A DNA stretch of 64,000 nt from Tetraselmis striata. Its lineage: Eukaryota; Chlorophyta; Chlorodendrophyceae; Chlorodendrales; Chlorodendraceae. The notes below the pieces were generated by a model. It was not told where the DNA came from. It made no database searches and was given only the letters and a program-made list of their open reading frames with translations. The stretch lies in assembly GCA_006384855.1 (NCBI GenBank), contig VCJN01000965.1, positions 186,001-250,000 on the forward strand, written 5' to 3'. Of the stretch, positions 1 to 12,370 are shown piece by piece; the first letter of the stretch is position 1, and each line of letters starts with the position of its first letter. The position numbers and the translations under genes are program-made.

Positions 1-3000
1 CGCACGCACGCTCCCCGCGCTCCGCCGCCACCGCCACCTCCTTCGCGGCGCGCAGCTCCTCCGCCGCCGCGCGGAGCTGCTTCTGCGCCTCGCCCTCGCC
101 CGCAGCGGCCGCCGCCTCGCGCCGCTCCGCCTCCGCAAACGCCGACTTCAGACGGTCCGCCATGCGCTCCAGCTCCTCCTCGCGCCGGTCCAGCATGCGG
201 CTGCGGCTCTGCAGCTGCTCCACCACGTCCGACACCTCCGCCTGCAGCCGCTCGTGCCGCTGGCGCTCCGCCTCCACCTCCGCCGCCTTGGCCTCCAGCG
301 CCTTGGTGTCCACCTTGCGCGCCTCCAGCTGGTTCGCCACCGCCGCCTGCCGGCCAGCCTAAGCAACCGCCCACGCACAACCACGTCAGCCTGTGGCTCC
401 TACGGGGTGACGGCGCACCTAAAACAAGCCTTACTACAAACCTCAAAGTCGGCTTGCATGCAACCTATAAGAACCTTCGCTATAAGTCCTCTGTAGTTTC
501 CGCTGCGTTCGACCTCTGGCAGGCAGGTCAGGCTCCGATTTGCCGTGTTCATATGACCGCGTCGGCCCCGTAGCCGAACAGCTCCCATATCCGTGTTGTG
601 GCGCAAACGCCGCAACAGGGCCCAGTTGTGGCAATGTTGTTGTGTTGGTTCCAGACCCGGCGAAGGTAACGTGGCACTCATGCTTTGGTTCGAGAGCATT
701 GTGGCTTTGCAGCACCCTCGCTCGGCTAATGCGGGCATGGTACAGCCGGACGTCAAAAAAATGATCCAAAGTGTACACGCCCATGCGCACCTGCCCCCCC
801 AAATGCAATTGCGAGTCTCTGGTGTCCGGTGGATGGGCCGATTAAGACATGGCCCGCAAAGCCGACACTCTGAAAGGTCAAGTAAACGTTGGGAGATCGG
901 GGCAAGGCAGACGGCCCATCTATGGAGAAAGGCCCATGCGTTGGAGGTTGCGTGTGTGTATATATACATACATACATACATACATACATACATACATACA
1001 TAAACCTATATACATACTATGCATGTATACATAACCTAATATATATCTACGCATATAATATACATAAATATATAGGGGGAGGGGGTCACCTCCAGCTCCA
1101 GCGCCACCGCCCAGCGCTGCAGCGCGGTCTCGCGCTCCAGCAGGTTGCCGCGGTGGCTCTCCAGCGCGCTGGCGGCGTCCGCGATGGAGTCGTACTCCGT
1201 GACGACGTCCATGAAGTTGGAGGCGGAGGGGATGGCGCCCTCCAGGGCCGCCGCGGTCGCGTCGTGCTGCAGCTGCGCCATGTGCGCGCCGCCGCCCTGG
1301 TGGTGCGCCACCGCACAGCACGTGAGTGTGGCTTTCAGGAGGAGAGCGCTGTGAGCGCTGCGTCGTCTGGGTCACAATGAGCTCAGTATGGGCGAATCGG
1401 AAGTGCACGGGACAAGTGCTGCTAACGCGCGGAATGCCACTGGCCGCGAGACAACAGCCACTCGTCGCGAACGCGCAGCCCCACCTTGGCCAGCTCCTTC
1501 TTTGTGGCCAGAGCCTGAGCGCGTAGCGCGCGCCAGCTGTCCTGCAGCTTGGCCTCCCTGTTCTCAATGGCGGTCTGGAGGGGTACAGGCCGGGCAGTGG
1601 AGGGGGTGTCAGCACATCTTCATGCCAGGACATCCGCCAAGCTGCAAGATCATTGATAGACTGATAGTGGTTTCGGAGCACGAAGCACGATACCACAACA
1701 ATACCGTTCCATTTGTAACCTTCTGGTTCCGGAGACAGCAGCCGTGTACATAATTCTTCCACAATAAGGATTCACGGTAGATTCGGTAGTTCAGACGTTT
1801 CGGGTACTGTACGTACTCGAACATCACACATGGCGATATTATTGGGGTACCGGGGTAACAGGGTTTAAGGGCACGCTATTGGGTTACATGCAGTAGCCGT
1901 AGTCGGAGATTACGGGATGATATTTGGAATACTACTCGTACACAGCGACTTCAGTGCGAAATACAAGTCTACCATACAAGAGCAGTTCCGGATCGTGACA
2001 CGGTGCGTGGTTGATTCAAGTTAAGCCGTCTTGCGAGTTGCGGATGTCATCCGCTTTCCAAAACCACTGCAGTTTACGACTGATATATATGGTTTCGGAG
2101 CTCCTGATTCGTAGGGATAACACGGAGATTATCATATTATTTACGTCTTGGGGCGAGCAGACCACATAATTTCACATGTGCAGCACCACAACACCCGCTG
2201 TCTCGGCTCAAGCACCACCCAGTGGTCCCCACCACACCTCCACGCGCAACAGCGCCTTCTTCGCCGCCTCAATCTTGCTGCGCTCCTTTTTGATGGCCGC
2301 GGCCTTGGACGCCGCCCTTCCCTCCGCTGCCTTGGCCTCCTCCAGGCGCTCCTGGCAGTCGATGCCCCCAACAAGGGCACCCCGGTCAGCCCACACAGCG
2401 CGCACACAGCTTCGCGCTTTGGCACGCAGCTAGCAGTAAGCCAGCAGGCCTGTAGCGCCGCCCTTACCTGAATGGCGGCCTCCTCCTTGGTACGGTGCTT
2501 CTCCCACGACACCGCCGCCTCCACGGTCTTCTCCGCATCGCGCTTCACCTCGGCCGACTTGGCCTCCACCGCACGCACCTACGTCCCAGCGGGAAAGCAG
2601 GCACAAAATCAACCCAGCGCGACACCATATTGGTCCCAGAAATGCAATATGTTTGAAATGTTATCGGCCACCACCACCACATTTGCACATTGTTCCATTG
2701 TGGGCTGAGAACCGCAATGTAGACATAGGATGTTGACATTAAGTGTAACAAACCCCATCATCTGAAGAGTAAGTGAACAACATGTATAGTCTATAGAGCT
2801 CTTCCACAATAAGAGTTCGCGGTGAAATTTGCACTCGCTATTTTTGACGGTACGGGTATGGGACATAGTTAAACAGTCTATCAAACGAACTTAAACAGTG
2901 AAACGGTAAACATAATCATTGGGCTACAACCGCTACAATGGTACGTTATATTGAGGACCATGCAGAATAATACCGTATATGAAGGACACTCGAAACTGTC

Positions 3001-6000
3001 CGTCTCCAGGTGCTCGTACATGACAAAGTCGTTCCGAATCCTTTTACGATGGGAAGGAGTTTTAGGGTTTAGACCCCTAAAACCTCCACTCTAAAACCCT
3101 TCCTTCTTCTTTTGTTGAGGAACTCTATGAGTAACAGAGCAGTAATAAATGGAACCGCAGTTTAGCATCTGGTGCAGATAGGAACTGTGCGAACTCAGTT
3201 CCGTTATTATTATTCCACCCTGTACCATGCTGGATGATACCGCATCACCGCTCTCCACCCCCATATCAATCCGTTTATCAGTCGCCCCACTCCCTCTCGC
3301 GCCCAGCCCCCGTGTTGGCACCTGCTACCCCTCCCCCTGAGCCACGTCGCACCTCCTGCTCCCGCTTGTCCAGCGACGCGCTGAACGCCTCCGCCTCGCG
3401 ATGCAGCGCGCGCGCCTCCTCCTCCTTCCGCTTCACCCCCTTCTCCCGCGCCGCCAGGGCCTCCTCGCGGTCGTAGAGCTCCTCGCGGTCGCGCTCCAGC
3501 TCCTTGATGGCCTTCCGCAGCTGCCGCGGCAAAGCGCAACAACGAGTCGAGGCTGAGGCGACTAGGACCACGCGATCAGAATGAATGCCGGATCAACATC
3601 GTATCCAACCTGGGGCAGCATGCTTCCGTGTAACCCAGCGCATGGGGAGATAGGGGGGGGGGGGGGGGGGGTGAGAGAGAGAGAACAGCACACTTGTCAT
3701 GCAACTTCAGAGCATCACTGCAGCCCCATTGAGATGTCCCAGCTGCATGAGGTGCGTGTTCAAATCGAACAAATACCAATACATACATACATATAATGAT
3801 ATACATACATATACCAATACATGTACATGTGCATAAGCATGTATAGTATATGTATGTGTGTAATGGCCTTATCAGTTCCTGTCAGTGTGCTGTGATGCTT
3901 TCCTTTGCTCCTTATTGTGTGAAGGTCACCAGGACAGTATGTTTCTGCTGTTTGCGGCCTAGGGCAGGGTGATTGTGGGTCATGTGAAGGCAAGACGGAG
4001 TCGGGGGCCACCTTGTCCTGCTGCGCCTCGAGCTCCCGCTCTCGGCCCTTGAGGTGCGAGGTGGCGACGTCCAGGTAGGCGCGCTCCTCCTCGCACTTCT
4101 CCGTCTGCGTGCCACCCCATGCTCAGCCGTCTGCGCGCCGTTGCCGCTCAGCGCTGCCTGGGGCGGCATCAACGGCAAGCATGCGCGGATGTGCCGGGAG
4201 ATGTTGGCCACCTGGTGGACGAGGGCGTCCTGGGATGACTTGAGCTTGGCCTGGAAGCTGCGGAGCTCCTCCTCCTTGGACTCGAGGCTCTGCAGCGCGA
4301 AGGCGCGGTGGGTCAGGTGGCTCTACAAGGGGGGGGGGGGGGGGGGGCATGCCCTTGCGGCAGCGGTCTGTCTAATATCGTCATATGAATCCCAAGAGCG
4401 GTGTACGCTGGCTCGCTGCCCAGGGTACCCTAGGCAGTCGGGACGAGGCACTTTGCGCCCCCCCCCTCTGCAATCTTATATGTATGAGCCAAGCTGCGCC
4501 CGGGAGATCGGCAAGCGCATCGGCGTGCGGAGGCCGCAGCATGAGGAGCAGGTCAGGAGCAAAGGTAGCGGCAGCTCACCGATGCGCGGCCCTCCAGCTT
4601 CTTCTCCCGCTGCTCCACGGCGCGCACCCTCTCGCCCAGCTCCCCCTCCCCGGTGTCCACGACCTGCGCGCGCTTCTGCAGCTGCGCCTCCCAGTCCGCC
4701 AGCACCGTCTCCCGGTCCGACAGCTGCTTCTTCATGTCCGTCTTGAGCTTGGCCTGCCACCGGGTGCACGGCACGGTGTGGGTGGACAACCGGGACAAAG
4801 ATGGCATCGACGCCACGGTGGCGCGCAAGTCCATTTGGAGCCGAATCAACTTAATCACGTCGACATCAACAGTTAAGTTCCGCCTATCAACAACATCTCC
4901 GTAGTACAATTCCGTTTGGCACTTACGCCGGGGGTTAACCGCACGTTAGTAGTGGAGTGACAAATTGGACCTGAGGTAATTTCTGTCTAATTTTGCGGTT
5001 CAACGGTCATGACATCTGTATAAATGTGATGGCTTCCGAATGTGATGGCAAGAATATAAATGCTAGCATTCTAAATAGTGTTTGAATATCTCTAAAACGC
5101 CATAGCACTGCGGTGTTTAGGTGTTGAATTGAATACATGCAGGAAGCTGGGTGGGGTCCAAGCGGGCTCACCCGGTACTCGCCAATCGTCTCTTCCTGCT
5201 GCTTCACCGTCTTCATGCGTTCAGTCAGCTCCTCCCGATCGCGCCGGATGGCCTCCGCTGCCTCGCGAGAGGCGGCCACGTCCTGCTCCAGCTTGTGCCG
5301 CACCTGCCCCCGCCAATGCCACGCCGTTGTGTTAGCGCACGCCTGACCGCTGACTTGCTGCGAGCCACTCAGCCGCCGGTCCAGCTTTCTCCTTGCTATG
5401 TGCAGACCCGCAATCTCTGCGCAATATGTGCTTTGCAGTAGTGCAACTTCGGAGCGGTTTCTACTGCCGCCAACGGAGCACGACACTCGTCACTGCGACC
5501 GACAAGCCGTGAAGCGGTCTGCGCCATCACTTAATGCCCAGGTAAATCGCGCGGCGGTTCGCTCACCGCGTTGATCTCCACCTCCTTCTTGAACATGTCA
5601 TCCTTCACGCCCTTCAGCCGGATCTCCTCCGCCTCAAACTCTGCCTGCACGGGAGACATTTCGCGTTCCGAGGCTGTGAGGCCAAGGCAAGCAGCAGCGC
5701 TGTCCTCCCATAGCCCATGCCGTCAGCCGAGCGGGCGCGCAAGTGCGAGGGCGGCAGCGCGAGGGGCGGCCGCCGCCACGCACCCTCCGCTTCAGCAGCT
5801 CCGCCTGGGCATCAGCCGCCGCCTTCTCCACCTCCGCCTCCCGCCGCTGCAGCTTTGCCTCCGCCGCCTGCACCTCCCCTTGCGCCGCGTCCTTCTCCGC
5901 CGCCCACGCCTTGCGGTCCGCCTTGATGGACGCGTCCAGCACCTGCGGCACAGGGAGGGCAAAGCGCGTAAAGGCAGGGTTTCGGAAAGCGGAGCCGGGG

Positions 6001-9000
6001 GAGCGGAGCCGGACAATCGAGGCGACATTCGCCTCAGCAGCACAACTCTCTGCAGCACGGCAGCGTGATATCCTATATGTATACTTATTGTAACCTCAGG
6101 TACACATCGTGCACGTTCCCGTAGTGTATATAGACATCGTTATTGGATACAAGTAGTCATGATCGTGATTGATAGCAGGCAAGTCGTGGAGTGTGCCGTC
6201 AGTGGGTCAGATGTTACCAAAGCTACCAGTCAATGGGTGGTCAACTGCCGACGCACCCATTATAAGTCTCAAATAGGGGCTTGTTAGTATATATGCTAAC
6301 GTCCGCTATATAGTTTCGTCTTCATTTGACCTCTGGTGGGCAGGGCGGTTCGTATTCGCAGAGTTCTTATAAGTTTGCGGGCGCCCGTATTGCTGAACTT
6401 CTGAACAGCAGCTGGAGTGTCAGCTGGAATGTGCTTCTGCTAACATTGTCTGCAACACTGCATGCGCTGTCATTTATGACTTGGTGTCGTGACTATAAAG
6501 ACAGCCTTCAGAGAGTCCTACGCCGGGGTACCACAAGTCTGGAAGGTTTATGCTAGCAAAAGTGCGCTACCAGTTCAAAGGATATTTTGCAGAGGGGCGA
6601 ATCGCCCGACCACTCCGAAACCATATGTATCCAAGAACCGCCAAATATCCTATCCCATCCTATCCTATCCTATCCTATCCTATCCCATCCTATCACAACA
6701 TATCATCACAAACCATATCAAATTACAAGGTATTATATCACATCATATTAGTGTCAAGAATGCCAAATGTAAGGCGAGAATAAATTGAGGCGACGACGAC
6801 ACACGCCGCTCCGAAACCATGTGTTTATCAGTCGCTCCAAATCCGGTGGACGGTCGGTTGCAAAGAGAAACAAAGCACTGGCAGCATCCCGGGCCCCGGA
6901 TTAAACCGGTTTCGTCCGTCGCCAACCAGGCCGCCGGGAGCTCACCGCCCTCTCGCGCTCCAGGTCTGCCACCATGCCCTCGTGCTGTCGGCGCCAGGTG
7001 TCGCGCTCCTTGCTCATAGCCGTCAGGTCCGCCATCGCGTTGTCATACTCCTCCCGCAACCGCCGCACCTCCTCGCGCCCCGTCTGCGGAGCAGCGCGCT
7101 TTGCGGTGAGACGCCCCAGAGGCACAGTCACACGCATCGCCTCGCCGCTCGCTCGCAGACGGCACCCACCTGGATGGCCACCTCGGTGGTCTTCTCCGCC
7201 TCCTTGGCGCGCGACACCGCGTACTGCGCCGCCTCCACTTCCTGCAAACACGCACCGCAGTCCGCCCCCAATAAGCCCCCAATTCCACCCACCTGCGCTC
7301 GCCCACCCACCAGTGGCACCACGACACCGCATCACCCCCCCCCCACCCCCCCCCCCCCCCCGGCCCGCGCAGCGCTCGCCACCTTGTGCGTGCGGACCAG
7401 CCGGCCGTGCGCAGCAGCCTGCTCCTTCTCCACCGCGCGCAGCTCCTTGACGGCAGAGGACACGGCCGCCTCCAGCTTGCGCAGGTCGCCGAGCACCAGC
7501 TCGCGCTCGCTGTCCACCCGCGCGGCGTCCTTCTTCTTCAACTGCGCGCGAGGGAGCGGACGGCATGCCGGCCGTCAGTGGCTCGGCAATACCCCCCAGA
7601 GCCCCCGAACCTCACAAGATCATGCCCCGATCATACTCGAGGCACAGCACAGCATGCCGCGCCAAAGGGAAGGGAGCGGCGCACCTCCTCGATGCGCTGC
7701 ACCTCCGCCGCGACAGCGCGCTCCTGCTCCTTGACAGCCGCCTCGTGCGCCGACGCCTCCTCCTCCGCGCGCTGCCGCTGCTCCTCCAGCTCACGGCGCT
7801 GCCGCTGCAGCCGCGCGCTCTCCTCCTGCAGCGCCAGTCCCTCAGCCAACTGCCCCATCCCATCCAGCAATGAACTCCAGCAGCCTCTTGGCATGCGCGG
7901 GAAGGGGGGGGGGGGGGGGGGGGGTGCCTTGTGTCCCTTGATGGCGGCGTCTGCCTCGGCACGCGCGCTCTGCAGCGCCGCCTCACGCATCTGCTGTGCG
8001 GCTTTACCCTCCGCCAGTGCCTGCTCGCGCCTCAGCAGGTCCTTGTCCTGCAGGCAGGGAAAGGACAAGGAGGAGATCGGGGGGGGGGGGGGGGGGGTAA
8101 GATGGCCTGATGACCACGGAAGATGAGACATGCACAGAGAGACTAGGAGGAGCATGAGGAAGAGGGGGAGCAAGATGACGGTGATATGGATGATGACGGT
8201 GGTGATGACGGCGATGGCGGTGATGATGGAGGGATGATAATGGGGGTGGGCGGCATGGTGATGCTGGTGGTGGTGATGCTGGTGGTGGTGACGGCGATGA
8301 TATATGATGGAGGGATGATAATGGTGTGGGCGGCATGGTGATGGTGGAGATGGGGTTGGTGGTGATGATGCCGATGGTGGCGGGCGGCATGGTGATGCTG
8401 GTGGTGACGATGGCGATGATATGATGGAGGGATGATAATGGTGTGGGCGGCATGGTGATACTGGTGGTGGTGATGCTAGTGGTGACGATGGCGATGATAT
8501 GATGGAGGGATGATAATGGTGTGGGCGGCATGGTGATGCTGGTGGTGGTGATGGCAATGATGATTGAGGGATGATAATGATGTGGGCGGCATGGTGATGG
8601 TGGAGATGGGGTTGGTGGTGATGGTAACGATGATGGCGATGATGGTGAGCGGCATGGTGATGGGGATGGTGGTGGCAATGGTGAGCATGATGAGGAAAGT
8701 ACTGCAACCACGCTGTGGCTTCCCTAAATACCATCATTGCTGACCCCTTCGCAAGGACGGCATACCCCCCTGGATCCGTATCATCAGAATAAGCAAGCTG
8801 CAGGCAAATCTCGATTTGGTACCGCCGAGGTTCGGGACGCCTAAACCCGATTTAATCGTACAATACGGAGGAAACCCTTTGCTGCCCGGAGCACGAGAAC
8901 TGCAACGCTGCCGCCCTCCCCTTTCAAGCTGGGCCTGAGCCCTTCCCGCTTTCCGCCCCCGTCCACTTGGCCCCGGGAAGGGCAGCTGCTTTTCGCATCA

Positions 9001-10424
9001 GCGGGGCACATGCGCCGGGACACGGCGCGCACCAGCTGCTCAAACTGGGCGGCTCGCTGCTCCAGGTCCCGCACGCGCTGCTCGCGCTCCGCCAGCTCCC
9101 GCTCCTTGACCTCGCACCGCTGCGCGCCGCCCTCCAGCTGCCCCTCCCGGCTCGCCACCTCGCCGGCGCGCGCGTCTATCTTCTTCGCGCGCTCCTCCAG
9201 GCTCTCTGTCAGGCGCTGCAGCGCGGCCCGCTCGCGCTCGATGGACTCCTGCGCCGCCTGCCGCCAGAAGCGCCAGCCCACCCCGGCCCCGGAATCAGCC
9301 CCCCAACAACGGCGCGCCTCCCGCTACTGCGGCGCCGCCAATGCCGGCATCACCTCGCCCTGCGCCCGTGCCGCCACACCGTGCCCTCCGCTTGCTTGGC
9401 TGCCCTGGCGAGCATGCCCCGATGCAATCCCCTCCCGGCCCAGTCGGACTTCTCACCGCAGCGTCTGCCTCTGGTCTGCACCTGCGCGTTGCCTGCTGAC
9501 TACTGTCTTATGCCTGTAGGGACTGCATCTGCGAGTGGGGACCCCCCCCCCCCCCCCTGCGCGCGAGCGCCCCGCCGGTTGCACTGCCACCCACGTGTCG
9601 GCCTAGGTGCGCCCCACCTTGCGCGTGGCCTCCAGGCTCTGCTTCACAGCCTGGCGCTCCGCGTCCAGCGCCTCGCGCGCCATTGCTCGCTCCCGCTCCA
9701 GCTGCTCCGCCTCCTCCTTGCGGGCGCTGCGGGGCGCGAGGGTAGGGCCGTGGACGGGGGAGGTCAGGCAGCGCGGGGCCCGCGGGCAGGGGATTGACTT
9801 CTCGGGCAGTTGACACAGCCGCGGGCCGAGGCGGGTCGGCAGGAGCGCCACCACTCACCGCTCGAGGCTCCTGAGCTGCCCTTTGGCGCGGTCCAGCTCG
9901 CGCCCCAGCGTGTCCAGCTCCGCCCGCGCAGCAGCCGTGGCCGCCATTGCGCCTTCGCTGTCCCGCTCCAGGCTGTCTCGCTGAGGAGAGGGACGGGGCA
10001 TGCATACGGGGCGGGGAGCATGAGCGGCTGCCTGACCCCACACCGCCACGCCGCAGCACCGGGTCATGCCTAGACGGGGAGGAAGAGGGACAAAGGGAGG
10101 GGAGGGGGGGGGGGGGGGACAACCTCCGCGCGAAGCTTGGCTGCCTCGCCACGCAGTCCCTCCACCTCGCTGATGTACTGCAACTTGGAGTCATCCACCT
10201 TGTGGGTACGGATCACGGCACGCAGGATCGGCAAGCTGCTCCTTGAAGATTGCCCGGGGCGGTTGGGGAGAAGTGCCGGAGGGGCGGTTGGGGAGAAGGG
10301 GGGGGGGGGGGGGACAATGACTCCGGGCGGCTCACCTCCTTATAGAAGTTGGCCGAGACTGCTGAGAAGTTGAAGTCCTGACATAGAGGGTGGAGAGCGG
10401 CGGGTAAACATTAAAGGGTAGAGG

Positions 10425-10459
<35 letters not shown>

Positions 10460-10971
10460 CTCAGTCTATCTGTCCCGCTGGCACGTGTCTACCTCTTTGC
10501 CTTTGGGGATGCTTAAGATGGGTTGGGTTGGGTTGGGAGAGGGAAGCCTCACCCCCTCCACGCTCTCGCCTTTGCCTGGGGAGGACCAAGCGGGTGGCGG
10601 CTCCTTTTGCAGGCTAAGCGGGAGCTGAAAGCGCCTGGCACTCTTGTCGGTGCTGCATGTGATGGCAAGCCACGTAGACAGACAACAATGTGGTGGGGTC
10701 AGATGGAGTAGGTGCCCACTGGACGTAGACGGCGCCACCCGCACACCACTAATACGCGCATGAATGGGTGGTGCAGCAGTGATTGTCTGGACGGGCGAGA
10801 CGGGCTTGGTTAGAGGGAACTGACGAACCTGCCGCGCACGTCTGCCTGTCCTGATGAGTAGCTGCCGCCGCCGGAGATGTGCTTATTGACGTCGCTCAGG
10901 ATGTGGGCTGACTTTTTGAGCAGCTCCGACACGTCCGGGGCCTTCCTGCCGCTACCCTGCGGCACGTCCAT
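1..10971 (-). CDS. Long coiled-coil protein, at least 23 exons, 3' end missing
   Basis: Exons read in transcript order: 10829-10971, 10336-10377, 10124-10235, 9859-9980, 9618-9726, 9033-9257, 7928-8047, 7685-7849, 7383-7541, 7170-7241, 6946-7083, 5784-5942, 5567-5644, 5172-5303, 4580-4753, 4212-4322, 4012-4104, 3353-3520, 2468-2578, 2238-2351, 1485-1574, 1090-1296 and 1-346. Together they give about 1060 residues without an internal stop. Nearly every junction is AG/GT and phase 0. The start MDVPQGSGRKAPDVSELL was chosen because it is the first ATG of the first exon with a supported donor. From the third exon on, the protein is almost entirely charged heptad-like helix rich in E, K, R, A, L and Q (for example REELYDREEALAAREKG), with no catalytic motif. 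That fits a filament, centriole, basal-body or axonemal scaffold, but the family is not identified. The 5' side of the third exon is uncertain, because its frame fits only if the first two junctions are phase 2. One intron appears to use a GC donor. Exons in the 1-kb introns may be missed. Confidence 0.85.
961..1002. repeat. (CATA)n microsatellite
   Basis: About ten CATA units lie in the intron between exons 1-346 and 1090-1296 of the coiled-coil gene. Shorter CATA and TATA stretches occur around 3780-3830, also intronic. Confidence 0.9.
3653..3671. repeat. poly-G run, C on the sense strand of the intron
   Basis: A 19-nt G run sits in the intron between coiled-coil exons 3353-3520 and 4012-4104. 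It reads as C in the transcript. It is one of several such runs described in the findings. Confidence 0.9.
4329..4347. repeat. poly-G run forming a pyrimidine tract before a minus-strand acceptor
   Basis: The run ends 6 nt from the acceptor TTGTAG of exon 4212-4322. In the transcript it is a C-only polypyrimidine tract. Confidence 0.85.
6646..6693. repeat. (TATCC)n microsatellite
   Basis: Roughly nine pentanucleotide units (TATCC with CATCC variants) lie in the 1-kb intron between exons 5784-5942 and 6946-7083. Confidence 0.9.
8110..8690. repeat. Degenerate GATG/GGTG minisatellite inside an intron
   Basis: The core GGGATGATAATGG followed by GGGCGGCATGGTGAT recurs about five times with variable GATG-rich spacers. 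It fills most of the intron between exons 7928-8047 and 9033-9257. The long His/Pro/Ser-rich frames on the minus strand here are a by-product of the repeat. Confidence 0.85.
10426..10456. repeat. 31-nt poly-G run, C on the sense strand
   Basis: This is the longest pure mononucleotide run in the window. It lies in the second coiled-coil intron, about 49 nt upstream of the acceptor of exon 10336-10377. Confidence 0.9.
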
Positions 10972-12118
10972 TTCCGCTGCACCTTGAGCTTCCTGCCAAG
11001 CGGGATCTGAGCGCAGGGGGGCGGGGGATGAGCCTGCTGCGAGCCCGCACACGGCGCTGCCTCGTCACTCCCGTCGCCCCCCCCCCCCCCCCCCCCCCGC
11101 CCGGGGCCCTTTGCTCCCTGCCCGCACTGCCTATCGTCGCTCGCAAATCAGGACCGGCCGAGGATGCCTGAATTGAGCACGCCACGGCAAACGAGCGGGA
11201 GACTGGCGCGGCGGTGCCGTGTTCCGTCCGGTGGCGGTGGTCGCCGAGTGGGACTCGGCACATCCCGACATCGGTGGCGGTCGGCCTCCCCATCCGCCCC
11301 ATCGGGTCGCTCACAGGCTCTGGCTGCCGAGCGACACGGTTGAGGGGCGTATGGTTGCAGTTTGAGCTTGGATCCTCTAGCAGACCCGCCGAATATCTGG
11401 CTGATGTGCGCATGTGAATGCGTTGGGGAAAGGTTTGGAAAGCGGGGGGGGGGGGGGGGGGGGGATTATAACCGACTGTCATTTCTACACCCTGCTGAAC
11501 CGCCGAAGCTGTCCCGGCTCGCGCTGGTAGTTTGACCGCGGGAGATAGTAAGCTCCCCCACGCCCAGCGAGAACCTTCGTGAGTACCTTTCACAGCCAGG
11601 CGCTTTGTTTCGGAGGGGTGTCGACTGCGGTCAAGCCAGCTGGCTTGCGCGGGAGTGGGCGTCACCAGTCGCTGATGTGCTCACAGGCGCGGAGCGTCGT
11701 GCAGATGTTAACTGCACGAGTACCGCACGGAAGTACTGCTGGGTTAAGTGCCGGCGCGGATGAGGAGTGCCGCCGGGCGGCGGAGGCAGTAGTGGCTGCT
11801 ACGGGCCGGCATATACACACACGTGCTGGCTGGGCAGACAACTTCTCTCCACCGTGTCCCCCCGTGTCTTGGGTGTGGCTACTCTTCACGACTGGGCGGC
11901 GGTTAGCGAGACTAGCAGGAGGAGCGCCAGCAATCGATGCATTATAGGCCGAAAACTCTACCCGTAAGATAATACTCTGCTAATCTTCTTTCTGCTCGGG
12001 CTAATAATTGCTGAGGCCTGGCTGAAGTAGCGGCTGGAGTGCTAGATTCGATCTATGGATGACTGACTGGAAAAGTGCACAGGACCTACTATCCCTGGCA
12101 TTTGCAATGAACCCTGCT
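10972..12118. other. Intergenic region upstream of the coiled-coil gene
   Basis: No gene is supported here. The stretch contains a C run near 11079-11098 and a G run near 11443-11464. Overlapping frames exist on both strands, but none shows a domain or phase-consistent exons. It should hold the promoter and 5' leader of the minus-strand coiled-coil gene. The acceptor-like TTGGCAG just upstream of the start suggests a leader intron. Confidence 0.5.
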
Positions 12119-12370
12119 GCATCAGTCAGGCTGCAGTACACGTAGGGCGGCCTTATACAAGTACCGGGTTCGATTCCTGGCTGATGTATTTCGGCAATAT
12201 CGGCCCGGCGTGTCCCGGGTTTACTCGGTTGATGCATTAGCCCTTCGGGGTTCGAATGAGGCAATGGTCTATGGGCTATGCCAGACCTACGACTGCAGTT
12301 GGCGCACGAGGTCAAGTGCTGGGGCGGCTTCGGCCGATGTCCCGGGGCGAACTTTACTTTACTTTTACGA
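12119..12370 (+). mobile_element. tRNA-derived SINE, copy 1
   Basis: The head carries a B-box-like GGGTTCGATTCC (12167-12178) with flanking acceptor-like complementarity (CATCAGTCAGG against CCTGGCTGATG). The body contains TTGATGCATTAGCCCTTC and GAGGCAATG, and the end is CGGGGCGAACTTTACTTTA. The same ordered blocks recur on the minus strand at 28611-28897, which shows a dispersed family rather than a single tRNA gene. The A box is weak in this copy. Confidence 0.75.

Noticed and set aside
920-1762. 280-codon minus-strand ORF
   Set aside because: It covers an exon in the wrong frame and the CATA microsatellite. The phase-consistent exons 1090-1296 and 1485-1574 explain the coding signal.
7631-8737. 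368-codon minus-strand His/Pro-rich ORF
   Set aside because: Only the parts 7928-8047 and 7685-7849 are real exons. The His-rich part is the intronic minisatellite.
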